This document shows positions 44,917-54,627 of a stretch of 64,000 bases of DNA, piece after piece; the stretch's first letter is position 1; every line of letters begins with the position of its first letter. The notes below the pieces were generated by a model. It ran no database searches. It was not told where the DNA came from and saw nothing but the letters and a program-made list of their open reading frames with translations. The stretch spans positions 87,029 through 151,028 of the forward strand of contig CAJQUW010004790.1 in the NCBI GenBank assembly GCA_907163375.1, in the 5' to 3' direction. The stretch comes from Prostheceraeus crozeri (lineage: Eukaryota > Platyhelminthes > Polycladida > Euryleptidae). A program made the translations under genes and the position numbers.

Positions 44917-46559
44917 CAATAAGTGGCCGACCTCACGCATTTAATTTTTGATTAAGTTGTTCTATTTCTTTTACAGTGGAACATGTGCATCGAAGTTCGC
45001 TTAATATCAGAATTTCTGAAATAACGCTATATTTCCCCCCCAATTTTCAAATGTCAAAATTCGTAAATGACATCTTATTTTTTCAATCTTTAAATTTTCA
45101 AATTCTCATTTTTCTAACCTCAGTTACTTATTCATTCATCACTAGTTAGTGTTAGCAGTCATAATGAGCCGTTATTATTCTTATGCGCTGTTATTGACTC
45201 TTACGCGCGCGGCCATGTGACTACATGAGTTGTCATCTGAACTATTGTTCAATGTGCAACACGATCTGTGTGCTTTCTGATCGAAGTTGACGAAAATGAC
45301 GTTGGAAGTCTCGCAAATTGAATATCGCGGTGTCATTCGATTTTTTGTTTTAAAAGGGACTTCTGTAAAGACATATTTAATGAATTGAATGCTGTCTATT
45401 GCGAAAGTGCTCCTTCTCACACGACTGTTAAACATCGGGCAAGAGAATTCAAAGGTGGTCGAGTTTCAGTCGTTGATGAAGCAAGAGAAGGAAGACCTAT
45501 AGAAATTTCTATCGACGCGGATCTGATAGAAAAAGTTCAGAGCGACCGACAAATAACAGTAAGGGAGTTGTCAACCAAATTCAATTGTGGCGTTGGAACC
45601 ATTAGCGAACGTCTCAAAACTTTGGGAATTCGAAAGCTTTGCTCAAGATTTGTTCCTCGGTTCCTTTCTGCTGAAATGATGGAAGGCAGAAAGGCATGCT
45701 GTTTGCTGAACATCAATACTTTCGAACAGCATGGTGAGCAATTTCTTTCTAACATGATCACCGAGGATGAAACTCCCTTAAGTCGCTATCTATCTGAATC
45801 AAAGAGAGAATCATCAGAATGGAAACTTCCAGGAGTTTAACGTCACATCGGCGCGCGATGATGCTGTCTGTCTTTTGGGATAGACATGCCATCATCATGC
45901 TTAATTTCGTGCCGACAGGAAGATCCATTAATGCAAAGTATCACAGTGATCTGTAGTGGAAGTGAGGAGAAAACGGAGAAAGCAAAGAAATGTCCCACTA
46001 ATGGCTTCTCCACGACAACGCACCAATTCATAAGGCAGCCGTTACAGAATCGACTATCGGGAACGCAGGACTAACTCTTGTTCAGCATCCGCCTTACAGT
46101 CCTGACCTTGAACCGAGTGACTTCTGGCTTTTCAATCACCTCAAGAAGCACTTGCGTGGACATCATTTCAACACCGACCAAGAGCTTCAGGAATCCGTTG
46201 AACTTTTTTTTTCTTCTTTGTCAGAGGACTTATTTGAAGACGCTTTCTCGTACCTCCTTGAATGCTGGAGAAAGTATGTCGAAAATAGCGCTGGATATGT
46301 AGAAAAATAAAATGTGAAAGCATAATTTGTTTTCATATAGCCAGTCTTTCTCTGAAGTAACAAAAACTAAGAATTTGAAAATTTAAAGATTGAAAAAATA
46401 AGATGTCATTTACTAATTTTGACATTTGAAAATTGGTGAAAAATATAACGTTATTTCAGAAATTCTGGTATTAAACGAACTTTGATGCACATGTTCTACT
46501 GTAAAAGAAATAAAAACAACTTAATCAAAAATTAAATGCGCGAGGTCGGCCACTTATTG
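44917..46559 (+). mobile_element. mariner-type element with about 210-bp TIRs
   Basis: The ends are inverted CAATAAGTGGCCGACCTC. The inverted similarity continues for about 210 bases (44917-45128 against 46345-46559), with GTTCGTTTAATA-like and AAATTTTCAAATTCT words in both. The interior carries a mariner transposase. Length 1.64 kb. A TA duplication right at the ends is not evident, so the exact boundary may be a base or two off. Confidence 0.85.
45295..46309 (+). pseudogene. mariner transposase, near full length
   Basis: The N-terminal region reads IEYRGVIRFFVLKGTSVK near 45315. The open piece 45385-45840 then carries CESAPSHTTVKHRAREFKGGR, a second helix-turn-helix (ITVRELSTKFNCGVGTISERL), and the first catalytic Asp in ITEDET. 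After its TAA the sequence continues MLSVFWDRHAIIMLNFVPTG and APIHKAAVTESTIGNAGLTL in shifted frames, then HPPYSPDLEPSDFWLFNHLK with the third Asp, and ends GYVEK, stop, at 46309. These are the motifs of a SETMAR-type mariner in full order. At least three frame disruptions make it inactive. Confidence 0.88.
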
Positions 46560-46844
46560 AACGCACCACGTATATATGGTACTAATATTTATGATGCCTT
46601 TACAAGCTTGCATTCATGTTATCGAAATACAATGAAAGCAACAAAAAGAATCAAAATTAGTGCTCTTAATTTCTATTCGCCGCTTATCTTATCTCACATG
46701 TACAAAAACATTGATTCAAAAGAGAGTTGATAGGAAAACTCCCGGATTGGGCCTGCTATGTCTTTGTGAAAGAATCCTACAGATATTGCTTTCGACAGAG
46801 ATACATGCATATATTCAGTATGATGCACACACTGATGAAAGTTA
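46560..46844. other. no gene recognised
   Basis: Short spacer between two mariner-derived segments. Nothing supported. Confidence 0.5.
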
Positions 46845-47093
46845 GATTTACGATACGAGCCGACGAAACAGCAGTCATCTCAATGGGAGAGTCCTCAATT
46901 TGTAACAGCAAGACCAAGAAAAACACAACAATTCCGTAGTACAACAAAAACAAAGCTGATTGTTTTCTTTGATGAAAGAGGCGTTGTTCAGAGAATTTTT
47001 GCCAAAGGGAAGACAATTAAGTCTGATTTTACTGTGATGCTTTGAGACGTTTGCCAGAAGTCAGACGAAGACGGCCTGTGGCGAGTAGTATAT
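46845..47093 (+). pseudogene. second mariner fragment, interrupted by the Polinton
   Basis: Reads with stops as the middle of a mariner catalytic domain: IRADETAV, QWESPQF, ARPRKTQQFR, KTKLIVFFDERGVVQRIFAKGKTI, then RRLPEVRRRRPV. The reading ends within a few codons of the Polinton terminus at 47094. The rest of the domain should lie beyond the other Polinton end, outside the window. Confidence 0.75.
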
Positions 47094-47139
47094 AGTGTGA
47101 CATCCGGCGCGACGCTTCGCTTGCGCCGGATGTCACACT
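47094..47139. repeat. terminal hairpin of the Polinton
   Basis: The arms 47094-47110 and 47123-47139 pair over 17 bases (AGTGTGACATCCGGCGC and its inverse) around a 12-base loop. It sits at the extreme end of the element. Confidence 0.9.
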
Positions 47140-47855
47140 TTTGCGGGTTTTTTTCAAAATTTTCAAAAAATCAAAATTTCAAAAATTTAGGTAGATTTCA
47201 AATTTCACGTGGCCGAAGGCCGAAAATTTAGGTAGTGACAAATTTTCAAAAAAAATCAAAATTTCAAAAATTTAGGCGGTCCCAAAATATCCCGTAATCG
47301 AAAATTTATGCGGTCTCAAAATATCACGTAATCGAAAATTTAGGCGGTCTTAAAATATCACGCAATCTAAAAAATATCACGTGGCCGAAAATATCACGTA
47401 GCCGAAGGCCGAAAATGCAGCCGAAGGCCGAAAATGTAGGCAGATGAAAATTTAGGTAGCCCAAAAAATATCACGTTGACCTAATATAGCAGAAGATTGT
47501 ATTCAAAATATTTATTCAAAATATTCATTTAAAAATGGAAGAAACAAAAGTGGAAGGAACCTCAAGAATATATCCTTCGTTATCATATGAACGTAGTTCT
47601 ACTTTAATGGACATTGAAAAGATTAACATTGAAAAAATGAATAAAGAAAAACACGAAGATAGAGTACGCTATATGAAAGATAAGGAATCTCAATTATTAT
47701 TAAGATTAGAGCATTATAAAAAATTAAGAAAGAGATGGACTAAAGTTAAGAATGTAACACAAGGAATTGGCATATTCTTAACAATAAGTTTAGGCGCTCT
47801 CACTATTGTTATATCTTCTGGTGTTTTAGTAATTCCAGTAGTTGCTACAGCTTTG
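47094..47855 (+). repeat. Polinton left TIR
   Basis: Inverted copy of the sequence from 63432 to the right edge. The outer 400 bases consist of repeats built from CGAAAATTTAGG, CGGTC and AAAATATCACGT, together with GGCCGAAGGCC palindromes. The inner part encodes the start of the membrane protein seen whole at 63038-63751. Confidence 0.93.
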
Positions 47856-47858
47856 TGA
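47535..47858 (+). CDS. Polinton TIR-encoded membrane protein, left TIR part
   Basis: The same reading as the first 107 codons of the gene at 63038-63751, on the opposite strand because it lies in the other TIR. It differs by one residue in the hydrophobic segment. The reading leaves the shared sequence at the inner TIR edge. Confidence 0.7.
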   Translation: MEETKVEGTSRIYPSLSYERSSTLMDIEKINIEKMNKEKHEDRVRYMKDKESQLLLRLEHYKKLRKRWTKVKNVTQGIGIFLTISLGALTIVISSGVLVIPVVATAL

Positions 47859-47926
47859 TACAATTAGATTTTAGTTGTACTTTAGGCAAGTTGTTTTAAT
47901 TCTTACCAGCACGTCAGCACAAGCGC

Positions 47927-48688
47927 ATGACGTCAAAGCATCTGGCAGCTGTTTTCATTTCTCTCTCTTCTGTCATTGTTCCGTGTGCGCTAGAAGCAAA
48001 GTTCTCATTTGCAATGTCTTCCGTCAGCAAAATAGAGAGAGAATTTTGTTGCTTCGTGGATCAAGTTTTGCCTCTTATTTCACCAGACCATCTGGATTTC
48101 TTCAAAACGATATCAACAAAATTTATTCTTGAATCACTAAGAAAGAAACAGAAGACGAGTGGAAACGAAGAAGATAAAAAGAGAGAAGTGTTTGAAATAA
48201 TCCGTGATTCATTCAAGGATGTTGACAGCAGCAATTTACTTACATTTCTCGACGAAAAAGATTTTTTAAGTGTTTCATCGTGCATCTCGTTATTGAATAA
48301 ACTCATTGCTTTCGAGAAAATGACACATCGGAATATTCTACGTTGCTATATTTCGCAAGGAGAAGTGCTTCAGCGACTGAAGTCACTGACCAATAAGAAT
48401 CATGTGAAATTTGTGAAAGAGTTGAATGAGACTCATAACATTAAATTTTCACGTTCATATATAACATTATTAATCAAATTGTTCAAAATGTCAAGACATT
48501 ATCCAAATTTAGCTAATTCCTCCTTATCGATTCATTTTGTGATGAAGCCTTTTACATATCTTGAAGATTTCATTGATCATGAGAAAGAAGAAGAAAAGCG
48601 AAGATTAGCAGAATGCATATTTGATTCACCCAATGTGCAACAACCTGTGCAGCATACTGGTCTCACGCAGGAATTAGAGGACTTATAA
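47927..48688 (+). CDS. Polinton cargo protein of unknown function
   Basis: A 253-aa frame directly inside the left TIR and on the strand opposite to most of the element's genes. The first 30 residues are hydrophobic; the likelier start is the Met at about residue 30 (MSSVSKIEREF). The rest is mostly helical and charged (FFKTISTKFILESLRKKQK, VFEIIRDSFKDVD, SLLNKLIAFEKM), ending in a Glu/Gln-rich tail. Two helical bundles of about 90 residues could be death-fold-like, but I see no diagnostic motif. Its position at the end of the element, outside the core genes, is where Polintons carry variable cargo. Confidence 0.55.
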   Translation: MTSKHLAAVFISLSSVIVPCALEAKFSFAMSSVSKIEREFCCFVDQVLPLISPDHLDFFKTISTKFILESLRKKQKTSGNEEDKKREVFEIIRDSFKDVDSSNLLTFLDEKDFLSVSSCISLLNKLIAFEKMTHRNILRCYISQGEVLQRLKSLTNKNHVKFVKELNETHNIKFSRSYITLLIKLFKMSRHYPNLANSSLSIHFVMKPFTYLEDFIDHEKEEEKRRLAECIFDSPNVQQPVQHTGLTQELEDL

Positions 48689-49020
48689 ATGTTGGACTCT
48701 ACTTCATAAGCAACAAGTAGTAACATTTATTGCAACTTATTTGAGTGGAGATTGAAAAGTGACAATGGACGTTGACAATTTGGATTCTCGTTTCATATAA
48801 ATGTTGGACTCTACTTCATAAGTAACAAGTAGTAACATTTATTGCAACTTATTTGAGTGGAGATTGAAAAGTGCCAATGGACGTTGACAATTTGGATTCT
48901 CGTTTCATATAAATGTTGGACTCTACTTCATAAGTAACAAGTAGTAACATTTATTGCAACTTATTTGAGTGGAGATTGAAAAGTGACAATGGACGTTGAC
49001 AATTTGGATTTTTGTTTCAT
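48685..49020. repeat. three 112-bp tandem repeats in the Polinton
   Basis: Units start with ATAAATGTTGGACTCTAC at 48685, 48797 and 48909 and are almost identical. They lie between the cargo gene and the protease gene; the last unit ends just before the protease start, so they may act as its promoter region. Confidence 0.95.
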
Positions 49021-49025
49021 TTAAA

Positions 49026-49391
49026 ATGACTGACCTGATCGATTTCTTTAAATTATATGGAACACAAACAACAACGAATTTTGATCTAAAGAAAATCGCA
49101 CATCAATTGGGAATAAAGAATTTTCATGTCCTAATGAGAGACGAATTACAATTGATCAAAAATAAGCCAACTGTAAATTTCATAACGAATCTTCACACTT
49201 CAGACCAAAAAGGCGTACATTGGTCAGCAGGTATCTTTAGTAAAAACGGAGATAATTATTATTTTGACTCATACGGACTTCCACCTACGAATGAAGTAAG
49301 AGAAATACTTGGCAATGGAATTTATAATACATTTCAAATTCAAAAACCGGGAACAACTTATTGTGGTCAATTATGTCTTTGTTTTATTTAA
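49026..49391 (+). CDS. Polinton adenain-like cysteine protease
   Basis: The frame from ATG 49026 (MTDLIDFF) gives about 121 residues. The catalytic set of the adenovirus-protease/Ulp1 group is visible: His in GVHWSAGIF, Asp in YYFDSYGLPP, and Cys in TTYCGQLCLCF near the end. It would process capsid proteins during particle maturation in the ancestral virus-like element. The size is at the small end for the family. Confidence 0.85.
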   Translation: MTDLIDFFKLYGTQTTTNFDLKKIAHQLGIKNFHVLMRDELQLIKNKPTVNFITNLHTSDQKGVHWSAGIFSKNGDNYYFDSYGLPPTNEVREILGNGIYNTFQIQKPGTTYCGQLCLCFI

Positions 49392-49448
49392 ATTGCAAGA
49401 AGGAGTAGCAGTTCTTGATATTATGCTAGAATTGAATAATAATGATAA

Positions 49449-50735
49449 TTAAAAATCACTTCGTTGTAATTCATTTTGATAAAATCGGCCTCTGATATCT
49501 TCATCATCTAAATCTTTGATTTCGTAAGTAATCGGATAACTTTGATTTATTTTAGAAACTTCAAATATTTCTTTAGTCCAGTATCCGACGAAGCCTTTTT
49601 CAAATTTATTCTTATATTTAAATATTCTAACTCTATCTCCAATTTTAAATTTCAGCTTAAGTTTCTGCAAATTCGGATTACTCTCATTCGAATACTTATT
49701 TTCGAATATTTTCTTTCGTATCAAATCAGGGTCGTCAGAAGCATTCTTTGGGGTTTCTTCAATACCTGAATGAACTTTATTATTGTACTCTTCTACAACT
49801 CCTGGTAATATCTTCAACAATTTCTGATTTCCTCGCTCAGCAAATTTTTTGAAAATTTTATTTCTTAATGATCTATTGAATCTTTCTATCACTACGGCCT
49901 TCCCTGCATTTTCAGTTGAATAAACAGTTTCAAATAGTGACTGAACGTTTCGGTTATAAAATTCCGACCCTTTATCAACAAACAATTTTTTTGGCTTTCT
50001 CTTACTTTCTTTAAAGATTTCTTCAAACGCATATTTAACTGATAGACCACTTTTATTTTTTAAAGGCTTTACCCAAGCGTATCGTGTATATAAATCTATA
50101 ACGGTCAATGCGTATTTATAATCTTTTTCATTCGGCATATGAATAAGATCAGCACTCCAAATATCATCTTTATTAAATACTTTTACTTTCAATAAATATT
50201 TAGGCCTTCTGTATTCCCTATGAATTTCAGACGCGTAGGTTCGAGCGTTGCTCTCAGACAGCTTTGCTGTCGTTTCATTTAAACCCTGTCCGAATAATAT
50301 TTCAGCTTGTAAAGCTTTCTTAACAAACATTCTTTCAATTTTTTCTCTAAATGTAGGATTTTGAATACTATCTAATTCTTGAATCATCTTATCAGCTGCA
50401 TGTCGAGAACTTAGATCATGATTTCGATAAGCTAAATCATGCCTGTAAGCTGCGGCATCTACTCTATTTATTGGTTCTTCACCTGGTTTCGGATTATTAT
50501 TCTCATCTAGCCTTATATCTAATCGAGTTCCTGGACCAGTACATGAATGACCGGGAAGATGTTTTTCTTTTGAATATTTACTCCAAATAAATCCAGGAAA
50601 GTTTTCTAATGTTTTTTGTATGTCACCTCCAATATGCTGACAGTTTGAGTTTTTATTTTTGTTTAATAGATAATTCAATAAATCTAAATTATCAATTTTT
50701 AATTTACTTAAATTTTCGGAATTTGTAGAATTCAT
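49449..50735 (-). CDS. Polinton integrase with N-terminal PLA2-like domain
   Basis: 428 aa in one frame. Residues about 60-115 read as a parvovirus-type phospholipase A2 core: CTGPGTRLDIRL, then INRVDAAAYRHDLAYRNHD with the His-Asp catalytic pair, and ADKMI. From about residue 170 a retroviral-type integrase follows: WSADLIHM (first Asp), ALTVIDLYTRYAWVKPL, LFVDKGSEF (second Asp), KAVVIERFNRSLR (Glu). The C-terminus (KFKIGDRVRIFKYK to YEIKDLDDEDIRG) is a small SH3/chromo-like barrel. The integrase is the Polinton hallmark. PLA2-like domains occur as capsid proteins in related viruses for membrane passage; here the two are in one frame. Confidence 0.9.
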   Translation of the reverse strand: MNSTNSENLSKLKIDNLDLLNYLLNKNKNSNCQHIGGDIQKTLENFPGFIWSKYSKEKHLPGHSCTGPGTRLDIRLDENNNPKPGEEPINRVDAAAYRHDLAYRNHDLSSRHAADKMIQELDSIQNPTFREKIERMFVKKALQAEILFGQGLNETTAKLSESNARTYASEIHREYRRPKYLLKVKVFNKDDIWSADLIHMPNEKDYKYALTVIDLYTRYAWVKPLKNKSGLSVKYAFEEIFKESKRKPKKLFVDKGSEFYNRNVQSLFETVYSTENAGKAVVIERFNRSLRNKIFKKFAERGNQKLLKILPGVVEEYNNKVHSGIEETPKNASDDPDLIRKKIFENKYSNESNPNLQKLKLKFKIGDRVRIFKYKNKFEKGFVGYWTKEIFEVSKINQSYPITYEIKDLDDEDIRGRFYQNELQRSDF

Positions 50736-50938
50736 TTTAAAAGATAAAATAAATGTTTTACCGAATAGAACTTTGTTCAGAGGCTTTAGCCGATCGGAGC
50801 AAAGGTCCTGAGGTTATTACCGAATCATACTAGGACTTAGATATATTCCAGAACCATCTTTTGTTTCTTTAATTTCAATTAAATCATCAACATTATGGAG
50901 AATATTTTTAAGAACTCGTTTTCCTTCATCAACTAATT

Positions 50939-51298
50939 TCATTTACTAATAAAATTATCTACTATTCCGTCACCCCTAGCAACTTTCTCTAACTCTCTAT
51001 TATGACGTTTTTGTTCTTGTAATGCTGCCTTCTCTGATTTATTTTTATTTACTGCTTGGACAATACCAGCTGTCCCACCTGCAACACTTCCTGCAGCTGC
51101 TATGTCACCTATTATTAGGGGAATTAATGGGAGAATCCCGCCATTCTTTTCTTCTTGTAATTGAATATTCTCTATCATTGGTTTACTTATGTAATACTTT
51201 TTTTTGTTAATCGTAATAGTTTTAGGGGTATTTTTGTCAACAATATTACGTAATTTTAATTCAACAGTTTTATTATTATTACTTTTCGCTTGCGACAT
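50939..51298 (-). CDS. Polinton small protein with hydrophobic segment
   Basis: 119 aa. Lys/Asn-rich N-terminus with TITINKKKYYISKP, then a Gly/Ala/Ile hydrophobic stretch (about residues 57-85, LIPLIIGDIAAAGSVAGGTAG), then a charged helix EKAALQEQKRHNRELE. The composition suits a membrane-active minor virion protein. Its place between integrase and capsid genes supports a structural role, but the identity is not established. Confidence 0.6.
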   Translation of the reverse strand: MSQAKSNNNKTVELKLRNIVDKNTPKTITINKKKYYISKPMIENIQLQEEKNGGILPLIPLIIGDIAAAGSVAGGTAGIVQAVNKNKSEKAALQEQKRHNRELEKVARGDGIVDNFISK

Positions 51299-51299
51299 T

Positions 51300-51535
51300 T
51301 TTAATAAAAAAATTTTAAGTTACGAAAATTTTAAGTTAAGAATTTTGATCTCTTCTAGTTATGAATAAATTTTAAGTTATCAAAAATTTTGATCTATTCT
51401 AGCTATGAAAAATTTTAAGTTAACAAAAATTTTTAATCTATTCTAGTTGTCAAAATTTTAAGGTACAAAAAAATTTTAATCTATTCTAGTTATCAAAATT
51501 TTAAGTTATGAAAAAAAATTAATTAATCGACGAAG
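51300..51535. repeat. AT-rich repeats, Polinton intergenic
   Basis: Several copies of AATTTTAAGTTA and TCTATTCTAGTTAT, about 55 bases apart. They lie between two genes, perhaps promoter or terminator sequence. Confidence 0.65.
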
Positions 51536-51544
51536 TCTTGGGCT

Positions 51545-52876
51545 TTAGCCTATCCTAGCCATCTTTATATTAAGAATTTCAATAGAATATTTTACATCTT
51601 CTAGCAATAAACCATAAGCCATCAATGAAGTTGTGGAATCTTTTTTTTCAATATTAATTGTTACATGACAACCAGTCTTGATAATATCTTCAGATTGTGC
51701 ACTTAAATATAAACAGAAAACAGGATATAAATGTCTCCAATCTCCAGGAGTTAATTGTGGTTCAACTCCAAATTCTATACAAAGATTTCGATAAGAATCA
51801 TATCCTTCCATAAATTGATTATTGGTATCATCGAATCTTAATGGATCAATTGGATATCGGGTTTGATTTAATGAAACTTGTAAACTTCGAATTGTATTAA
51901 TATGAAAAAGATTGCTGTTCTTATCAAAACTTGGAGAATTATTTCTTTGAAAAGTTAGCAATAAATGTCTTGGAGTATTCGCAGTTCTAGTAAAATGCCA
52001 GTTAAATCTTTGTTCGGAAAAAATTACTGAACTAGCAGTACGCTTTAGAAAATTTACTGGAATTGGTTTGTTAGTATTTAATCTTTTTGCAATAGCTGTT
52101 TCAATCTCTAAACTAGGAGTAATATGCTTAATCCACCATTCAAGTCTATCAATTTTTAAATATGCTTTTTTTCCAGTCTTACCAAAAAAGATTAATTCAT
52201 TATTTGCTGTACGATGAATTATTAATTTAAATTTTAATTGATATGATATTTTGTCATAATCTAAATATTCGAATAATGGAGACAATGACCAATTAACTGT
52301 CTGTTTACTTTTCTTGTTAAATTCACGTCTTTCTTTAGATGCACTATTGTTTGTTTTATTTAAATGTTTTGCAATATTTTCTACATCTTTCGCAATTCCT
52401 GCTGCATCTGTTCCAGCGTGAGTTAAATCATCAACAATTATACCATCATTAGTATCAGGAAACCAACCTTCGATTTCATACTTTTTATTATTTTCACCAA
52501 TTGTTATAAATCTAAGCATTGTATCAATTACACCTGGAGAATCACTTATTGTTTCTATATTTTGAGTTGCAACATCTAAACGCATTTGTGTAAATAATCT
52601 TGGAAAAAATTATTCTCTAGTGCAATATTATCGGTTTCTGGTAATGGTGTTGTAAAATTGGCATCACTATAAAAAGAATATTCAGTGTAAAAATGAATCA
52701 GGTAGATATATATAACTCTGCTGATTATCAACTTCAAAAATTAAATCACCTCCAGTATTTACTCTACTGGAAGATCCGGGATTCATAGCAATTCTTATAT
52801 AGTCATTCTTTTTTTGATTGCAACTGACGAACGGAGGATCGTCTAATCTAAATTTATTTTCGATAAGCGAAGACAT
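51545..52876 (-). other. Polinton major capsid protein region
   Basis: Encodes the double jelly-roll major capsid protein. Recognisable parts include NQQSYIYLPDSFLH near the start, EGWFPDTND, an IDRLEWWIKHITP segment, NTPRHLLLTFQRNN, and near the end DWRHLYPVFCLYLSAQSED, the YP-x-FC-x-x-LS-x-Q signature of Polinton capsids. This is the part that marks the element as a virus-like rather than a simple transposon. The region is not one open frame. Confidence 0.85.
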
Positions 52877-53177
52877 TTTTATAAAAAATAATTTGACTTT
52901 TTGTTTTTCTCACACACAGAAAAAAATTTGCTGAAAAAATTTTACTAAAAAACATAATTTTAGAATTTTGCTAGACCAGCTCCGCTACAGCTTTGCTGGT
53001 TAGACCGAAGGTTGCTACTCACGTCATTTCCTCTTATTTCTTCAATTGAACGTTTTATGGCTACGCCTGATTTCTTCTTATGTTTACTATCAGACGGAGC
53101 TCCGCTCCTCAAGGTTTCCCCAACAGCTATGTTAGCAATTTTATTTTTTGTTTCCTCTGAAAGTTTTTTTAAATTTT

Positions 53178-53483
53178 TTAGTTCTTCGGAATCATTCCAA
53201 AGTTTACGAATAGATGTTTTAATTCGTTTTGAGACTTGACAGCATTTGATATTGCACTAGCTCTACTACCTATAGCAGCTGCTCCTTTTGCAGCAGATGT
53301 AATCAAATCTTTATTATTTTTCATTAAGTTAACGATACTTCCAATACCAGAGAAGATGCCAGCTCCTTCCGTGTGAACTGTTTCTCTATTATCATAATGA
53401 TAAACAGGATTCATACGTGGTTCATGAGCAATTCTTTGATTTGAAGCAAAATGTTTAAGATTGTGTTTATAAATTATAGGCAT
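53178..53483 (-). CDS. Polinton small protein, possible pVI/pX-like
   Basis: 101 aa with an N-terminal basic and aromatic stretch, then GAGIFSGIGSIVNLM and AAKGAAAIGSRASAISNAV, Gly/Ala-rich amphipathic segments. Adenovirus-like minor core or membrane-lytic proteins have similar composition. The assignment is by composition and by its place next to the capsid gene only. Confidence 0.5.
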   Translation of the reverse strand: MPIIYKHNLKHFASNQRIAHEPRMNPVYHYDNRETVHTEGAGIFSGIGSIVNLMKNNKDLITSAAKGAAAIGSRASAISNAVKSQNELKHLFVNFGMIPKN

Positions 53484-53643
53484 TTTTTAGGATTAAATTT
53501 GACTTTTGGGAAAAATATTTACGTTAATATTTGCGCTAAGATTTACGTTTAGGATTGGTTAGTAACCTGAGGACCTTTGGTCCGATCGGCTAAAGCCTCG
53601 AGGAGCTTCGCTCCGATAGGTTAGAAACCCAAGACTTCGTCGA

Positions 53644-54012
53644 TCAAGATTTACGTTTGTGAATGGACAACAACTTCGAGATAACTTTATTAATTGACTG
53701 TTGCACTTTATCTATTGCGTCAAGCAGCGTGTGATGTACTTTAATTTCTTTTCTATTAACTTGCATTTTCTGCTGATTAATCTTCAATGCCGTTTCAAGA
53801 GCATTTAACATAATTTTAAGAACATCTAATTGTCTTTTAACAGAATCTAACTGTTCTTTATTTTCTTTAGAGTTTTCTTGTAAATTTTTCTTTAATTCAT
53901 TTTCTAAATTGATTTTAAGAGTTTTCATTTTATCAACTTTTTGATTAAGTGAGTTTACTTCATTTATTATTCTATTCATCTTTTTCATTTGTTGAGTAAT
54001 TTTAGAACTCAA
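53644..54012 (-). CDS. Polinton coiled-coil protein
   Basis: 122 aa, nearly all heptad-patterned coiled coil (MNRIINEVNSLNQKVDKMK, then LDVLKIMLNALETALK). It sits beside another coiled-coil gene and the two may form one fibre or stalk. No enzymatic motif. Confidence 0.6.
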   Translation of the reverse strand: MSSKITQQMKKMNRIINEVNSLNQKVDKMKTLKINLENELKKNLQENSKENKEQLDSVKRQLDVLKIMLNALETALKINQQKMQVNRKEIKVHHTLLDAIDKVQQSINKVISKLLSIHKRKS

Positions 54013-54060
54013 TTCATCAACACTTTTTTGGAATGTAGTTTGTAACTGGTTTAAATTTTA

Positions 54061-54531
54061 TTAAATTCTTTCAGGAAGTTTTTCTATTTCATCTTCTAAT
54101 TGTTCTTTTAACATTTTTATCTTATGTTTATTTTTAATGACTGCAGATTTTAAATTTATAGAAAGTGATATTAAAATTTTTGATTGTTCTGAAATCTTTT
54201 TAAAAAGTTTTGCTATATCTGCTTCTAGCTCTCTATCCTTTTTATCAAGTTTTAATAATTTTTCGTTTAATGATTTGTCATTAAGTTTAAGCAACTTTAA
54301 TTCATTCATCAGTGGAACCAAAACATCGTCTATATATTTTTCTTTTAAGTCATTGATTTGTGTATCAACATAGTGTTTATTTGTTAACTCTGTATTTTGT
54401 TGCGGAAGAATAGAAAGATGCAATGGACCAGATAAAACATCTCCAGTTTTCATGATATGATTTTCTATCTCTATTTCTAATTCACGATAATTCGGGATAT
54501 ATGCACCTCCACCAACATTTGGTAACATCAT
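54061..54531 (-). CDS. Polinton fibre-like protein
   Basis: 156 aa. Residues about 30-60 read KTGDVLSGPLHLSILPQQN, then ELTNKHYVDTQI, closely like the M-x-G-x-L-x-x-x...A-x-N-K-x-YVD unit of phage tail fibres. A long coiled coil (LKEKYIDDVL to EKLPERI) follows. A trimeric spike or fibre attached to the capsid vertex is a reasonable inference. Confidence 0.6.
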   Translation of the reverse strand: MMLPNVGGGAYIPNYRELEIEIENHIMKTGDVLSGPLHLSILPQQNTELTNKHYVDTQINDLKEKYIDDVLVPLMNELKLLKLNDKSLNEKLLKLDKKDRELEADIAKLFKKISEQSKILISLSINLKSAVIKNKHKIKMLKEQLEDEIEKLPERI

Positions 54532-54627
54532 TTTTTAACAATAAAAAAATAAAATTTCTTCTAATAAAAATAAAACTTTTTCTAATAAAAATAAAAAAAT
54601 AAAATTTTTTCTAATAAAAATAAAAAA

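Noticed and set aside
1-47093. LTR retrotransposon or retrovirus copies outside the Polinton
   Set aside because: No gag, aspartic protease or RNase H motifs and no paired LTRs were seen; the only reverse transcriptases are Penelope-like and LINE.
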